Counted from the first letter of the stretch, positions 25,706 to 36,445 are shown. The stretch: 64,000 nucleotides of DNA from G963422565 sp963422565 (GCA_963422565.1 OY730228.1:2170001-2234000), one strand, 5' to 3'. Numbers and translations: made by a program. Notes: generated by a model not told the origin, from the sequence alone.

Positions 25706-27219
25706 TCCGGCGAGAGTTTCTGTGCCGCACCGCCGGGGCGCTGGCCCTAGCGGCGGCGCCCGGGGCGGCCGCGGCGGCGGAGCGCGACGCGTGGGGGAGC
25801 GCCTTCCGTGCGGCGCTGTCCCGCAGGCCCTGGCTGATCGGCTGGCTCGGCGGGAGCGCCGAGCGGCTCGAGACGGCGGCGCTCGAGATTTCCGGAAACT
25901 GGCCGGAAGAGCTCGCCGGCACCTTCTACCGCAACGGTCCCTACCGCCACGAGGTCGGCGGGCTTCGCTATCGACACTGGTTCGACGGGGACGGCATGGT
26001 CCACGCCTTCCGGATCGGCGGCGGTCGCGTCTCCCATCTCGGCCGTATCGTCGAGACCGGAAAGGTCGTCGCGGAGCGCAGGGCCGGGCGGGCGCTCAGG
26101 CCCGGCTTCGGGACGCTGCGCCCCGGCATGGAACATGTCGGCGGCGCGGATGGCATGAACGCCGCCAATACCAGCCTGTTGTGGCATGGCGACAGGCTCT
26201 ACGCGCTGTGGGAGGGCGGCTCGGCCCATCTCCTCGAACCGGAGACGCTCGCGACCGCGGGGCCTCATGCCTGGTCGCCCGAGACCCGAGGCCTGCCGTT
26301 CGGTGCGCATCCGCGGCGCGAGCCCGACGGCACGCTCTGGAATATCGGTTGCGCGGCCGGGTTCGGCACCTTGGTCGTCTACCGTATCGGGCCGGACGGC
26401 CGGCTGCGGGAGGCGGTTCCGGTGCGGGTGGGAAACGCGCCGCTGGTCCATGATTTCGTGGTAACCCGGACTCGGCTGATCGTCGTCCTGCCGCCGCTGT
26501 ATCTGGAGACGAATCCCGCGAAGAGTTTTCTTGACAACCTCGTCTGGCGGCCCGACGAAGCCGCCCGGGTCCTCGTCTTCGACAAGGCGGACCTCGCCAG
26601 GCCGGCCATTCTCGAAATGCCCGCGCATTTCGTCTTCCATTACGGCAACGCCTGGGAGGACGACGCTGGCGTCGTCCGCCTCGATATGGCGCGCTATGAT
26701 GATCCGGGGATCATGTTCGGCGCGTTCCGCGACATCATGCGCGGTGTCGCGCGCGAGGCGGGGCTGGCCCGCCATCACATGCTGCGCATCGACGCCGCGC
26801 GCGGACGGCTCGACGAGACGCCGTTGACCGGGCCCGGGCTTGCGGCGGAGTTTCCGCATGTCGACCGACGGCGCATCGGGCGCCGCTATCGCAAGGTCAC
26901 GCTGCTGACCCGCGCGACCGGCGGGGCGGACCGCCATCCCGGCCTCGACGCGCTCGCCCGTCTCGACATCGAGACCGGGCGGATGACCGGCTACGCCTAC
27001 GAGCCGACGGTGATGCCGGAGGAGCATCTGTTCGTCCCCCGCCCGGGCGGGGTCGGCGAGGACGACGGCTGGCTGATCGGCACCGGGCTGGATTTCGCCG
27101 CCGGGGTCACGCGGCTCTGCCTGTTCGACGCCGCCCGCCCGGAGGCGGGGCCGCTCGCCTCGGCGCGGCTGCCCTACGCCCTGCCGCTCGGGCTGCACGG
27201 CATCTTCGTCCCCGCCTGA
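25702..27219 (+). CDS. Carotenoid oxygenase (RPE65/CCO family), Tat-exported
   Basis: The 505-residue protein belongs to the iron-dependent carotenoid cleavage oxygenases. Four iron-binding histidines are visible in the right order: FGAHPRRE, LVHDFVV, VFHYGNAW and the near-terminal GLHGIFVPA. The start carries a twin-arginine signal, RREFLCRTAGALALAAAPG, so the folded enzyme is probably exported. FYRNGPYR and HWFDGDGMVHAF match the family start. Family members cleave carotenoids, apocarotenals or stilbenes; the substrate is not evident. It is translationally coupled to the DUF2141 gene. Confidence 0.9.
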   Translation: MIRREFLCRTAGALALAAAPGAAAAAERDAWGSAFRAALSRRPWLIGWLGGSAERLETAALEISGNWPEELAGTFYRNGPYRHEVGGLRYRHWFDGDGMVHAFRIGGGRVSHLGRIVETGKVVAERRAGRALRPGFGTLRPGMEHVGGADGMNAANTSLLWHGDRLYALWEGGSAHLLEPETLATAGPHAWSPETRGLPFGAHPRREPDGTLWNIGCAAGFGTLVVYRIGPDGRLREAVPVRVGNAPLVHDFVVTRTRLIVVLPPLYLETNPAKSFLDNLVWRPDEAARVLVFDKADLARPAILEMPAHFVFHYGNAWEDDAGVVRLDMARYDDPGIMFGAFRDIMRGVAREAGLARHHMLRIDAARGRLDETPLTGPGLAAEFPHVDRRRIGRRYRKVTLLTRATGGADRHPGLDALARLDIETGRMTGYAYEPTVMPEEHLFVPRPGGVGEDDGWLIGTGLDFAAGVTRLCLFDAARPEAGPLASARLPYALPLGLHGIFVPA

Positions 27220-27291
27220 CGGGAGCGCCCGCAGCGCGGCCGGAACACGCGGATCGCCGGGGGAGCGCCGAGGCGGGATGAGGAGAGCGAC

Positions 27292-27423
27292 GATCTCACC
27301 GTCGTCGCGGGTCGAAACGGTGCTGGCAAGACCGGCTGTGCCGTTCCACGAATACGCGCGGATGGGCGTTGGCGCCTGTCGAAGATCGACCCCGTCCGGG
27401 TGCGCGGGGAGGCAGACGAATCC
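27292..27423 (+). pseudogene. P-loop fragment resembling a zeta-toxin/ATPase start
   Basis: Within the 336-base gap 27220-27555, one frame reads DLTVVAGRNGAGKTG, then loses any family character. The segment looks like the Walker A region of zeta-type kinases or ATPases (usually VAGPNGAGKST). There is no start codon in frame nearby and no continuing domain, so it is at most a relic. The remainder of the gap shows nothing else. Confidence 0.3.
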
Positions 27424-27555
27424 CCCGTGCGGCCGGACCCCCGGCTGGCACGGTCATCCGAGGGTTTTCCGTCGGAGTCGCAGCCGACCGTCCGCGGCGT
27501 ATTGATGGCGGCGGTCGGTTATGCTGGTCTTGCTTCGGGCGAGGGTCGGGGGACC

Positions 27556-27963
27556 ATGGCCGATATCGACGCGCTCCTGTTCGCCAACGAGGCGTTCTAC
27601 CGCGCCTTCGCCGACCGCGACCGCGCGGCGATGGAGGACGCCTGGGCCACCCGCGAGCCGATCGTCTGCATCCATCCCGGCTGGGACCTGCTGACCGGGC
27701 GCGAGGCGGTGATGCGGAGCTGGGCGGCGATCATCGCCAACCCGAACTCCCCCGACATCCGATGCCACTCCGCCGTCGCCCATGTCCGGGGGGAGGTCGG
27801 GTTGGTGGTCTGCTACGAGGAGCTGGAGGGCGGGTTCCTGCTCGCCACCAACATCTTCATCCGGCAGGGGCGGCTGTGGAAGATGATCCATCATCAGTCA
27901 GGCCCGACGCGGGGGCGCGCGCCGCCCGGCGATGCCAAGCCCGAGCCCGGCCGCTTGAACTGA
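27556..27963 (+). CDS. NTF2/SnoaL-like fold protein
   Basis: The 135-residue protein has the cone-shaped NTF2-like pattern: NEAFYRAFADRDRAAMEDAWA, IVCIHPGWDLLTGREAVMRSW, then strands ending FIRQGRLWKMIHHQSGP. GGGGGA lies just before ATG 27556; the frame is open upstream but without homology. Family members include small isomerases, hydrolases and ligand binders, so no reaction can be assigned. An amidohydrolase follows 30 bases on. Confidence 0.75.
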   Translation: MADIDALLFANEAFYRAFADRDRAAMEDAWATREPIVCIHPGWDLLTGREAVMRSWAAIIANPNSPDIRCHSAVAHVRGEVGLVVCYEELEGGFLLATNIFIRQGRLWKMIHHQSGPTRGRAPPGDAKPEPGRLN

Positions 27964-27993
27964 CGCCATCGACCCAGGGAAAGGAGGCCGACC

Positions 27994-28962
27994 ATGGCAA
28001 TGGCCGACGGCTCGCGCGTGATCGCGATCGAGGAGCATTATTTCGACCCGGAGCTCGCGGCGCTGTTCGCCGGGCGCGACCGACGCACGCCGCCGCCGAT
28101 CCGGGAGCGGCTGCTGGACCTCGGCGCGGAGAGGCTCGCGGACATGGACGCGGCGGGCATCGACCTCCAGGTCCTGTCCCACGGCGCGCCCTCGCTGCAG
28201 AAGCTCGATGGGGAGGCGGCGCTTCGCATGGCGCGCCTCGTCAACGACAGGCTGCATGAGACGGTTCGCGCCAACTCCGAACGGTTCCAGGGCTTCGCGG
28301 CGCTGCCGACCGCCGACCCGGCCGCCGCCGCCGCCGAGCTCGAGCGCTGTGTGAGCCGGCTCGGCTTCAAGGGCGCTATGGTGCACGGGCTGACCGGCGG
28401 GACCGCCTTCCTCGACGAGAAGCGCTTCTGGCCGATCTTCGAGCGGGCGGCGGCCCTCGACGTTCCGCTCTACATCCACCCCTCGATCCCCAGCGAGGCC
28501 GTCGTCCAAGCCTATTACCGCGACTATATCGAGGACTTTCCGGGCCTGTTGACGGCGGGCTGGGGCTTTACCGTGGAGACCGCGACGGCGGGCATCCGCA
28601 TCGTGCTCAGCGGCGTGCTCGACGCCTATCCCGGCCTTCGGATCATCCTCGGCCATCTCGGCGAGGGGCTGCCCTTCCTGCTGGTGCGGATCGACGAGGC
28701 GCTGTCGCGCAACCGATCGCGGCTGGCGTCTTTCCGCGACGCCTTCTGCGAGCATTTCTACATCACCACCAGCGGCAACTTCTCCGACACGGCGCTGCTC
28801 TGCTCCGTGATGGAGATGGGCGCGGACCGGATCGTCTTCTCGGTCGACTACCCCTTCGTCGACAACGCCGCCGGCACCGCCTGGATGGAGAGGATACCGC
28901 TGGGCTACGAGGACCGGCAGAAGATTCTGCACGGCAACGCCGAGCGGCTGCTCGGTCTGTGA
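27994..28962 (+). CDS. Amidohydrolase family 2 protein (decarboxylase-like)
   Basis: The 322-residue TIM-barrel protein resembles the ACMSD/gamma-resorcylate decarboxylase group. Metal-site residues are visible: IAIEEHYF (glutamate and histidine), LYIHPS (histidine), GHLGEGLPFLLVRID, and FSVDYPFV with the late aspartate. These enzymes decarboxylate aromatic acids without organic cofactor. AAAGGAGG stands before ATG 27994. The small NTF2-like gene just upstream may belong with it. Substrate is unknown. Confidence 0.85.
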   Translation: MAMADGSRVIAIEEHYFDPELAALFAGRDRRTPPPIRERLLDLGAERLADMDAAGIDLQVLSHGAPSLQKLDGEAALRMARLVNDRLHETVRANSERFQGFAALPTADPAAAAAELERCVSRLGFKGAMVHGLTGGTAFLDEKRFWPIFERAAALDVPLYIHPSIPSEAVVQAYYRDYIEDFPGLLTAGWGFTVETATAGIRIVLSGVLDAYPGLRIILGHLGEGLPFLLVRIDEALSRNRSRLASFRDAFCEHFYITTSGNFSDTALLCSVMEMGADRIVFSVDYPFVDNAAGTAWMERIPLGYEDRQKILHGNAERLLGL

Positions 28963-28992
28963 CGGGGCGCGCGGCCCGCGCGGCGGGGCCGG

Positions 28993-30135
28993 CTAGGGCG
29001 CGCGGGCCCCGGCCCGCCGCGCCCGGACGCTCGCCGATCTGAGCTGCCCGCAGGCGGCCAGGATCTCGCGGCCGCGCGGGGTCCGCACCGGGGCCGCGAG
29101 ACCGGCGCGGGCGAGAATGTCGGCGAAGCGGGCGATCGCCGCCGCGCTCGAACAGGCGAACGGCGCCCCCGGCCAAGGGTTGAACGGGATCAGATTGACC
29201 TTGCTCGGGATACCGGCGAGCAGGGCGGCCAGCGCGCGCGCGTCGGCGGCGGAGTCGTTGACGCCGTCGAGCATGACGTATTCGAAGGTGATCCGGCGCG
29301 CGTTGCGCCCGTCCGGATACTCCCGGCATGCGCGCAGCAGCTCGGCGATCGGATAGCGCCGGTTGAGTGGCACAAGCCGGTCGCGCAGCTCGTCGGTCAC
29401 CGCGTGCAGGGAGACCGCCAGCCGGACCCCGAGATCGCGCCCGACATCGGCGATGCGCGGCACGACCCCGGCCGTCGACAGGGTGATTCGCCGCCGGCCG
29501 ATGGCGATCCCCTCCGGGTCGAGGACGATCCGGACGGCCTTGGCGACGTTGTCGTAGTTGTAGAGCGGCTCCCCCATCCCCATCAGCACGATGTTGGACA
29601 GGAGACGGCCGCGCTCGGGCGTCGGCCATTCGCCGCAGGCGTCGCGGGCCATCAGGACCTGGCCGACGATCTCGGCCGGGCTCAGATCGCGCACCCAGGG
29701 CTGGGTACCGGTATGACAGAAGCGGCAGTTCAGCGTGCAGCCGACCTGGGAGGAGAGGCAGAGCGCCCCGCGGTCCTCCTCGGGGATGAAGACGGTCTCG
29801 GCCTCCTTGCCGTCGGCGAAGCCGACGAGCCATTTGCGGGTCCGGTCGGCGGCGCGGCGCGCCTCGACGACCGCCGGCCGGGAGATGACGAATGCCGCCT
29901 CGAGCCGCCGGCGCAGAGGCTTGGCGAGCGTGGTCATCTCGGCGAAGGAGGTCGCGCCCCGCCAATAGATCCAATGCCAGATCTGCTTGGCACGGAAGGT
30001 GGGCAGCCCCAGCCCGGCCAGGGCCTCGGCCAGCTCCTCCCGGCTCAGCCCGACGAGGTCGCGCCGCGGGTCCGCCGGTCCGCCCGGCGGCGGCGTCTCG
30101 TCGGGGCGGATGCCCGGATCGGCGGCGGCCTCCAT
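28993..30135 (-). CDS. rlmN: 23S rRNA/tRNA (adenine-C2) methyltransferase
   Basis: The 380-residue radical-SAM enzyme methylates C2 of A2503 in 23S rRNA and A37 in some tRNAs. It shows the cluster motif CTLNCRFC, LMGMGEPLYNYDNV, ITLSTAGVVPRI, and the acceptor-side cysteine in PFACSSAA near the end, needed for the methyl relay. ATG 30135 gives a 17-residue leader before the conserved region. It lies one base after the ialB-like gene, so the two are likely co-transcribed. Confidence 0.93.
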   Translation of the reverse strand: MEAAADPGIRPDETPPPGGPADPRRDLVGLSREELAEALAGLGLPTFRAKQIWHWIYWRGATSFAEMTTLAKPLRRRLEAAFVISRPAVVEARRAADRTRKWLVGFADGKEAETVFIPEEDRGALCLSSQVGCTLNCRFCHTGTQPWVRDLSPAEIVGQVLMARDACGEWPTPERGRLLSNIVLMGMGEPLYNYDNVAKAVRIVLDPEGIAIGRRRITLSTAGVVPRIADVGRDLGVRLAVSLHAVTDELRDRLVPLNRRYPIAELLRACREYPDGRNARRITFEYVMLDGVNDSAADARALAALLAGIPSKVNLIPFNPWPGAPFACSSAAAIARFADILARAGLAAPVRTPRGREILAACGQLRSASVRARRAGARAP

Positions 30136-30136
30136 G

Positions 30137-30649
30137 TCAGCGGACGGAGACCTTGCAGGCGCGGCTCGCGAGTCGGTAGGCCGCCGTGAAGCCCGCCAGG
30201 TCGTAGATGTCGGTCGTCCGGGTGTTACGGCTCGACCGTCCGCGCACGACCATCCGCCGCCCCTTGATGAGCGCCCGCACGAAGTTTCCGTCCGCTTTGG
30301 CGTTGTCGAGCCAAGCATAGCCGCCGTCGGTGAACATCCTGAATTTGGCCCCGTCGATGTCGATCGCGACCCTGCTGTTCTTCTTGTAGGTGTAGCCCGC
30401 GGTTATGCTCACCTCGTCGCGAATCTTCTCGGCCGGGCGGTGGGCGACCTGGATGGAGACGGCGCCGCGCCGCGTGTATTTGCCCACGCTCTTTTGCGGA
30501 CTGGCGTAGACGAAGCAGACGCGCGCCGGTCCCGCGCCGTCCTCGAAGGCCTTCCAGCTCTTCGCGTGGCCGAGCTCCTTCGCCTCCGCGGCGGTCCCGG
30601 CCAGCGCGGCCGCCAGAGTCGCCAGAACGATACGGCGAAGCGTCGCCAT
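30137..30649 (-). CDS. Invasion-associated locus B (IalB) family protein
   Basis: The 170-residue protein has a signal peptide (about 1-23, ending AAEA) and an IalB-like domain: KSWKAF, ARVCFVYASPQKS, VSIQVAHRPAEKIRDEVSITAGYTY, FRMFTDGGYAWLDNA and a final segment ending RACKV. Two cysteines flank the domain, probably forming a periplasmic disulfide. IalB aids erythrocyte invasion in Bartonella, but relatives are widespread in free-living alphaproteobacteria with unknown roles. It is followed by rlmN. Confidence 0.85.
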   Translation of the reverse strand: MATLRRIVLATLAAALAGTAAEAKELGHAKSWKAFEDGAGPARVCFVYASPQKSVGKYTRRGAVSIQVAHRPAEKIRDEVSITAGYTYKKNSRVAIDIDGAKFRMFTDGGYAWLDNAKADGNFVRALIKGRRMVVRGRSSRNTRTTDIYDLAGFTAAYRLASRACKVSVR

Positions 30650-30652
30650 GGG

Positions 30653-31252
30653 CTAATCCCCCTCTCTGCGCCCTCCGTCCGGCACGGCGGCGGCGCCCAC
30701 CTGCGCCGCCCGCGCGCGGCGGGCTTCCTTTCTCTTCCAGACCGGCTCGCCGAACATATGCGGCGCCATCGCCTCGGCCGGGCCGTCGGGGACCACCGGG
30801 CGCATGGCGAAGCGCTGCATGGAGATCAGCCGATCATACATCACGACCGCTCCGGCCGCCGCGAGGTTCAGCGAGAAGCGGGTCGGGATGCGCACGATAT
30901 GGTCGCAGCATGCGATCAGCGCCTCGGAAAGCCCGCCACGCTCCATGCCGAGCACATAGGCGGCGCAGCGCGGGTGGCGGAAGCTCGGCAGGTCGACCGC
31001 CCGCGGATCGATCTCGACTCCGACGAGCCGGCACCGGCTGGGCAGGCGGAGCGCTCGAACCGTATCGAACGCGTAAAACGGCAGCGCGTCGGGCGCGTTC
31101 GAGGTGTCCGACCCCCGGCGCCCGGCCGTGGGATAGGCGGCCGCGACCGTGAAGGCGAAGGCCGCGCCGAAGGCGTTCGCCGACCGGAACAGGTTGCCGG
31201 CGTTCATCGGCTTGCTGATCCCCTCGGCACCGATCCCGAAATAGCCCCGCAT
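30653..31252 (-). CDS. TrmH/SpoU family RNA methyltransferase
   Basis: The 199-residue protein has the three SPOUT motifs: motif 1 KPMNAGNLFRSANAFGA, motif 2 YVLGMERGGLS, and motif 3 RFSLNLAAAGAVVMYDR. These enzymes form a knotted fold and 2'-O-methylate tRNA or rRNA. The conserved asparagine and arginine of motif 1 are present. No extra RNA-binding domain is seen and the C-terminus is a short basic tail. It reads toward ialB, three bases away. Confidence 0.88.
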   Translation of the reverse strand: MRGYFGIGAEGISKPMNAGNLFRSANAFGAAFAFTVAAAYPTAGRRGSDTSNAPDALPFYAFDTVRALRLPSRCRLVGVEIDPRAVDLPSFRHPRCAAYVLGMERGGLSEALIACCDHIVRIPTRFSLNLAAAGAVVMYDRLISMQRFAMRPVVPDGPAEAMAPHMFGEPVWKRKEARRARAAQVGAAAVPDGGRREGD

Positions 31253-31289
31253 CGGCGAAATTTCGGGGTTCGGCGGCGCGCGCGCAACC

Positions 31290-32498
31290 CTATCGGTTGC
31301 GGCCGGACTCGGTCGGGCCCCCGGCCGGTCCGGGCCGCCCCCACAGCGCCTCGCTGGCGATCCGCGCGCCCTCGGCCAGGGCGCCCAGCTTGGCCCAGAC
31401 CACCGACGGGTAGACCCGGATCATGCCGGCGACGGTCGCGAACCCGCAATCGGTGCCGGCGATGACCCGTTCGCGGCCGACGATCCCGGCATAGCGGCGG
31501 ATGCGCTCCGCCACCAGCCGCGGATGCTCGACGAAGTTGGTGGTGGAATCGATCACCCCCGGAACCAGAATCTTGTCGTCGGGAATCGCGGCCGTCTCCC
31601 AGTCCCGCCACTCATGGTCGTGGCGCGGATTGGCGCCCTCGAAGAGGATCGCCTGCGGCCGCCCCTTGAAGATGACGTCGAATATCTTGGCGACCGCGAT
31701 GTCGCGGGTATGCGGGCCGGGATAGTTGCCCCAGCAGACATGCATGCGCATGGCCTCGGGCGGGATGTTGGCGGTCGCGTGGTTGAGCGCCTCGATGTTG
31801 CGCTCCGCGACCCGCAGGAACGCCGCGTCGGACAGGTCCTGGTAGTCGATATGCCGGCCCATCGCGATCTCGGGGCAGTCGATCTGGAGCAGGAAGCCGG
31901 CCGCGTGAACCGCTTCGTACTCGCTGCGGAGGGCCTCCGCGAGATCGGCCACGAATCCGTCTTCGTCGCCGTAATGCGCGTCCTCGACGAACAGCGGCAG
32001 GACGCCCGGGGAGGCCGCGTTCAGGAAGGCTTCGACCGGCGCCTGCGCGTCGGCCGCGCGGCGCAGGTTGGCGATGTCCGCCGAGAGCGGCGCCCGGTCT
32101 CCGTAAGCGACCGGGCCGACGCAGCGGGGCGGTGCGTAGCGCGTCCTCGGCAGGTCGCGGAGCCGGACCCGCCAAGCCAGAAAACCGGGATGGTCCTCCA
32201 AGTCGGCGGGACCGCGCGCCGGTCCGGTCCGGCCGCCACCGTCCGCAATCCCGGAGAGTCGGTGCTTGACGTAGACGGTGTAGGAGAGCTTGCTCATCTC
32301 GCCGTCGCAGACGATGTCGATCCCGGCGGCGATCTGCGCGCGGACGGCCTCCGCCACTGCCGTGGCGGTGGCGCTGCCGAGCGCGTCGGGGCTGTAGGAC
32401 CGCCCCCGGTCCTGCGCCTCGAGGATGGCCAGAAGGCCGTCCGGCCTCGGCAGGCTCCCGACATGGGTGGTCAGGATGCGGTCCTCGCTGGTCTTCAT
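31290..32498 (-). CDS. Cobalamin-independent methionine synthase-like (MetE C-domain) protein
   Basis: The 402-residue protein matches the MetE catalytic barrel without the N-terminal half of true MetE (~750 residues). Zinc-site residues are visible: MHVCWGNY (histidine and cysteine), ILFEGAN (glutamate) and GTDCGF (cysteine). THVGSLPRP at residues ~9-17 is the usual start. Relatives include core-MetE methyltransferases and epoxyalkane:coenzyme M transferase-like proteins, so the thiol acceptor is uncertain. A strong GGAGGGAGGG precedes ATG 32498. No cobalamin riboswitch is seen upstream. Confidence 0.85.
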   Translation of the reverse strand: MKTSEDRILTTHVGSLPRPDGLLAILEAQDRGRSYSPDALGSATATAVAEAVRAQIAAGIDIVCDGEMSKLSYTVYVKHRLSGIADGGGRTGPARGPADLEDHPGFLAWRVRLRDLPRTRYAPPRCVGPVAYGDRAPLSADIANLRRAADAQAPVEAFLNAASPGVLPLFVEDAHYGDEDGFVADLAEALRSEYEAVHAAGFLLQIDCPEIAMGRHIDYQDLSDAAFLRVAERNIEALNHATANIPPEAMRMHVCWGNYPGPHTRDIAVAKIFDVIFKGRPQAILFEGANPRHDHEWRDWETAAIPDDKILVPGVIDSTTNFVEHPRLVAERIRRYAGIVGRERVIAGTDCGFATVAGMIRVYPSVVWAKLGALAEGARIASEALWGRPGPAGGPTESGRNR

Positions 32499-32746
32499 CC
32501 GGCCCTCCCTCCGATACGCACCGAGCACGCCCCGCCCTTCGCCGATCGGCCCGTCGGGCGCGGACGTTACGGCGCGGGCACGTCCGATGGAAGCGTCCCG
32601 CCAGGACGCCGAAACGAGAACCGCCGGCGAGGCGCCGGGCTATTGATCGGCGGGCGGCGCGGCGGATAACATGCGCGCGGTCGGGCGACCCCGTCCTCGG
32701 AAACGGGCGCCGGGAAGGGCCGAATCCATCATGAGGTGAGCGGACA

Positions 32747-34027
32747 ATGCGAGTTCGGATCGTCGCGGCTGCTTGCGTCCTTTCGGCCCTGATCAGTCCG
32801 AGCTGCGGTGGCGCGCAGACGAACGGCTCGGACACCTACCGCCAGCTGAACCTGTTCGGCGATGTCTTCGAGCGCGTGCGCGCGGACTATGTCTCCGACG
32901 TCACCGACGAGAAGCTCATCGAGACGGCGATCAACGGCATGTTGTCCTCGCTCGACCCGCATTCGGGCTATCTGAACCCGAAGACGTATAGCGACATGCA
33001 GGTCCAGACCCGGGGTCGGTTCGGCGGGTTGGGCATCGAGGTCACGATGGAGAACGGGCTGGTCAAGGTGGTCTCGCCGATCGACGATACGCCCGCCTAC
33101 CGCGCCGGGCTGCTGCCGGGCGATTTGATAACCCATATCGATCAGGAACGGGTCCAGGGGCTCACGCTGGGCGAAGCCGTGGGACGCATGCGCGGCCCGG
33201 TCGATACCGATATCGTGATTACGGTTCGCCGGGCCGGCCGCGAGCCCTTCGACGTGACCATCACCCGGGCGATCATCAATATCCGATCCGTGCGGTCGCG
33301 CGCCGAGGGCGAGATCGGCTATGTCCGGATCACCTCCTTCAACGAGCAGACGGCGGGCGGGGTCGACCGCGCCTTGCAGAAGCTCAGCGCCGAGATCGGA
33401 GACGGCATGAAGGGGGTCGTCCTCGATCTGCGGAACAATCCGGGAGGGCTGCTCGAACAGTCGGTCAAGGTCGCCGACATGTTCCTCGATCGCGGCGAGA
33501 TCGTCTCGACGCGCGGGCGCGACCCCGACAAGGCGCAGCGCTTCAACGCCAAGGCCGGCGACGATGCAATGGGGCTTCCCCTCGTGGTCCTGATCAACGG
33601 CGGATCGGCCTCGGCGTCGGAGATCGTCGCGGGCGCCATCCAGGATCACCGGCGCGGCATCGTGATGGGCACGCGCTCCTTCGGCAAGGGCTCGGTCCAG
33701 ACGATCATCCCGTTGTCCGGCCATGGCGCGATCCGGCTGACCACGGCGCAGTATTACACCCCCTCGGGACGGTCCATACAGGCCAAGGGGATCGAGCCCG
33801 ACATCGCCGTTCCGCAGATCGCCCCGAGCGTCGCCGACGACGACCGGCGGCGCGAGCGCGACCTGCGCGGGGCGTTGAGGAACCCCGACGAGGGCGGCCC
33901 CGACGGCGGCGAGGGGCCGTCCGAGCCCGACGAGACGGCGGCGGAGCCGCCCGAGGATTATCAGCTCGCGCGGGCGTTCGATCTTCTGCGCGGGCTCGCG
34001 CTCTACCGGACGGGGACCGAGCGGTAG
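32747..34027 (+). CDS. ctpA: Carboxyl-terminal processing protease (S41 family)
   Basis: The 426-residue periplasmic protease has a signal peptide (~1-25), a PDZ domain (~85-165, GLGIEVTMENGLVKVVSP and AGLLPGDLI) and the S41 catalytic domain. The Ser-Lys dyad is S289 in GGSASASEI and K314 in RSFGKGSVQT. VVLDLRNNPGGLLEQS is the conserved strand before the active site. A low-complexity acidic linker (about 385-405) precedes the last helix. It trims C-termini of envelope proteins. An rppH gene follows, a common alphaproteobacterial pairing. Confidence 0.93.
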   Translation: MRVRIVAAACVLSALISPSCGGAQTNGSDTYRQLNLFGDVFERVRADYVSDVTDEKLIETAINGMLSSLDPHSGYLNPKTYSDMQVQTRGRFGGLGIEVTMENGLVKVVSPIDDTPAYRAGLLPGDLITHIDQERVQGLTLGEAVGRMRGPVDTDIVITVRRAGREPFDVTITRAIINIRSVRSRAEGEIGYVRITSFNEQTAGGVDRALQKLSAEIGDGMKGVVLDLRNNPGGLLEQSVKVADMFLDRGEIVSTRGRDPDKAQRFNAKAGDDAMGLPLVVLINGGSASASEIVAGAIQDHRRGIVMGTRSFGKGSVQTIIPLSGHGAIRLTTAQYYTPSGRSIQAKGIEPDIAVPQIAPSVADDDRRRERDLRGALRNPDEGGPDGGEGPSEPDETAAEPPEDYQLARAFDLLRGLALYRTGTER

Positions 34028-34057
34028 CCCGCCCCGGCCGGGGCGGACGGGTGCGGC

Positions 34058-34555
34058 ATGGAGAGCGCGCGCGACGGCTATCGCCCTTGCGTCGGCGTCG
34101 TGCTGTTCGACGGGCGCGGCCGGGTCTTCGCCGGGCGCCGGATCGACACCGCGCCGCCCGCCTGGCAGTTCCCGCAGGGCGGGATCGACCGCGGCGAGTC
34201 GGCGCGCGAGGCCGGCCTGCGGGAGCTCGCCGAGGAGATCGGCACCGACCGCGCGGAGATCATCGCCGAGCTGCCCGGCTGGCTGCGCTACGATCTGCCC
34301 CCGCATCTGGCGGCGCGGCTCTGGGGCGGGCGCTACCGGGGCCAGGCGCAGAAATGGCTCCTCGCGCGCTTCGCCGGTGTGGACGGCGACATCGATCTCG
34401 CGGCGACGGCCGACCCGGAATTCGATGCTTGGCGCTGGATGGATCTCGGCGAGGCCGCTCGGCAGGTCGTGCCGTTCAAGCGCCCGGTCTATGCCCGGCT
34501 GGTCGCGGCCTTCGCGCCCCGCATCGCCGAGGAGACTGGCCGGTCACCGCGCTGA
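34058..34555 (+). CDS. rppH: RNA pyrophosphohydrolase (Nudix)
   Basis: The 165-residue protein removes pyrophosphate from the 5' end of mRNA to start decay. The Nudix box is complete: GGIDRGESAREAGLRELAEEIG (within residues ~41-63), preceded by WQFPQ, the specificity signature of RppH. YRPCVGVVLFD starts the fold and KWLLARF lies mid-domain. It follows ctpA by 30 bases and ends 10 bases before the converging atpC, with no obvious terminator between them. Confidence 0.92.
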   Translation: MESARDGYRPCVGVVLFDGRGRVFAGRRIDTAPPAWQFPQGGIDRGESAREAGLRELAEEIGTDRAEIIAELPGWLRYDLPPHLAARLWGGRYRGQAQKWLLARFAGVDGDIDLAATADPEFDAWRWMDLGEAARQVVPFKRPVYARLVAAFAPRIAEETGRSPR

Positions 34556-34565
34556 CTCGTTCCTC

Positions 34566-34976
34566 TCAAGCGTTCCGGAGCGCGGAGCGGAGCGCTTCGG
34601 CGACGGACAGGCGCCGTCGCGCGGCGTCCCTGGCGCGGTCGTCTTCGGCGTTTTCGAGCGCGTTGCGCGCCGCGGCGAGACGGGCGTCGGCTCCGGCCGC
34701 CGCGTCGTCGTCGTCGAGCGGCACCGCCTCCTCGGCGAGCAGCGTGCAGCGCTCGGGCGTGACCTCCGCGAACCCGCCGGCGACGAATATCCGCTTGGCG
34801 ACGGCGCCGGAATTCCAGGTCGAGATCACCCCGGCGCGGACCGACGAGATCATCGGCGCGTGGCCGGGGAGGGCGCCGAAATCCCCCTCGGCGCCGGGCA
34901 CCACGACCATCTCGACCTGTTCCGACAGCAGCAGCCGCTCCGGCGAGACGAGTTCGAACGCGAGGGTCTCCGCCAT
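34566..34976 (-). CDS. atpC: ATP synthase F1 subunit epsilon
   Basis: The 136-residue subunit couples rotation and inhibits ATP hydrolysis. It has the N-terminal beta sandwich (FELVSPERLLLSEQVEMVVVPGAEGDFGALPGHAPMI) and the short C-terminal helices (residues ~90-136), shorter and more divergent than the enterobacterial form. It is the last gene of the atpHAGDC operon, three bases after atpD. Confidence 0.95.
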   Translation of the reverse strand: MAETLAFELVSPERLLLSEQVEMVVVPGAEGDFGALPGHAPMISSVRAGVISTWNSGAVAKRIFVAGGFAEVTPERCTLLAEEAVPLDDDDAAAGADARLAAARNALENAEDDRARDAARRRLSVAEALRSALRNA

Positions 34977-34979
34977 GGC

Positions 34980-36407
<1,428 letters not shown>

Positions 36408-36445
36408 GATGTTTCCTCTTCGCCGTTCCGGTTCCGCGCCGGCGG

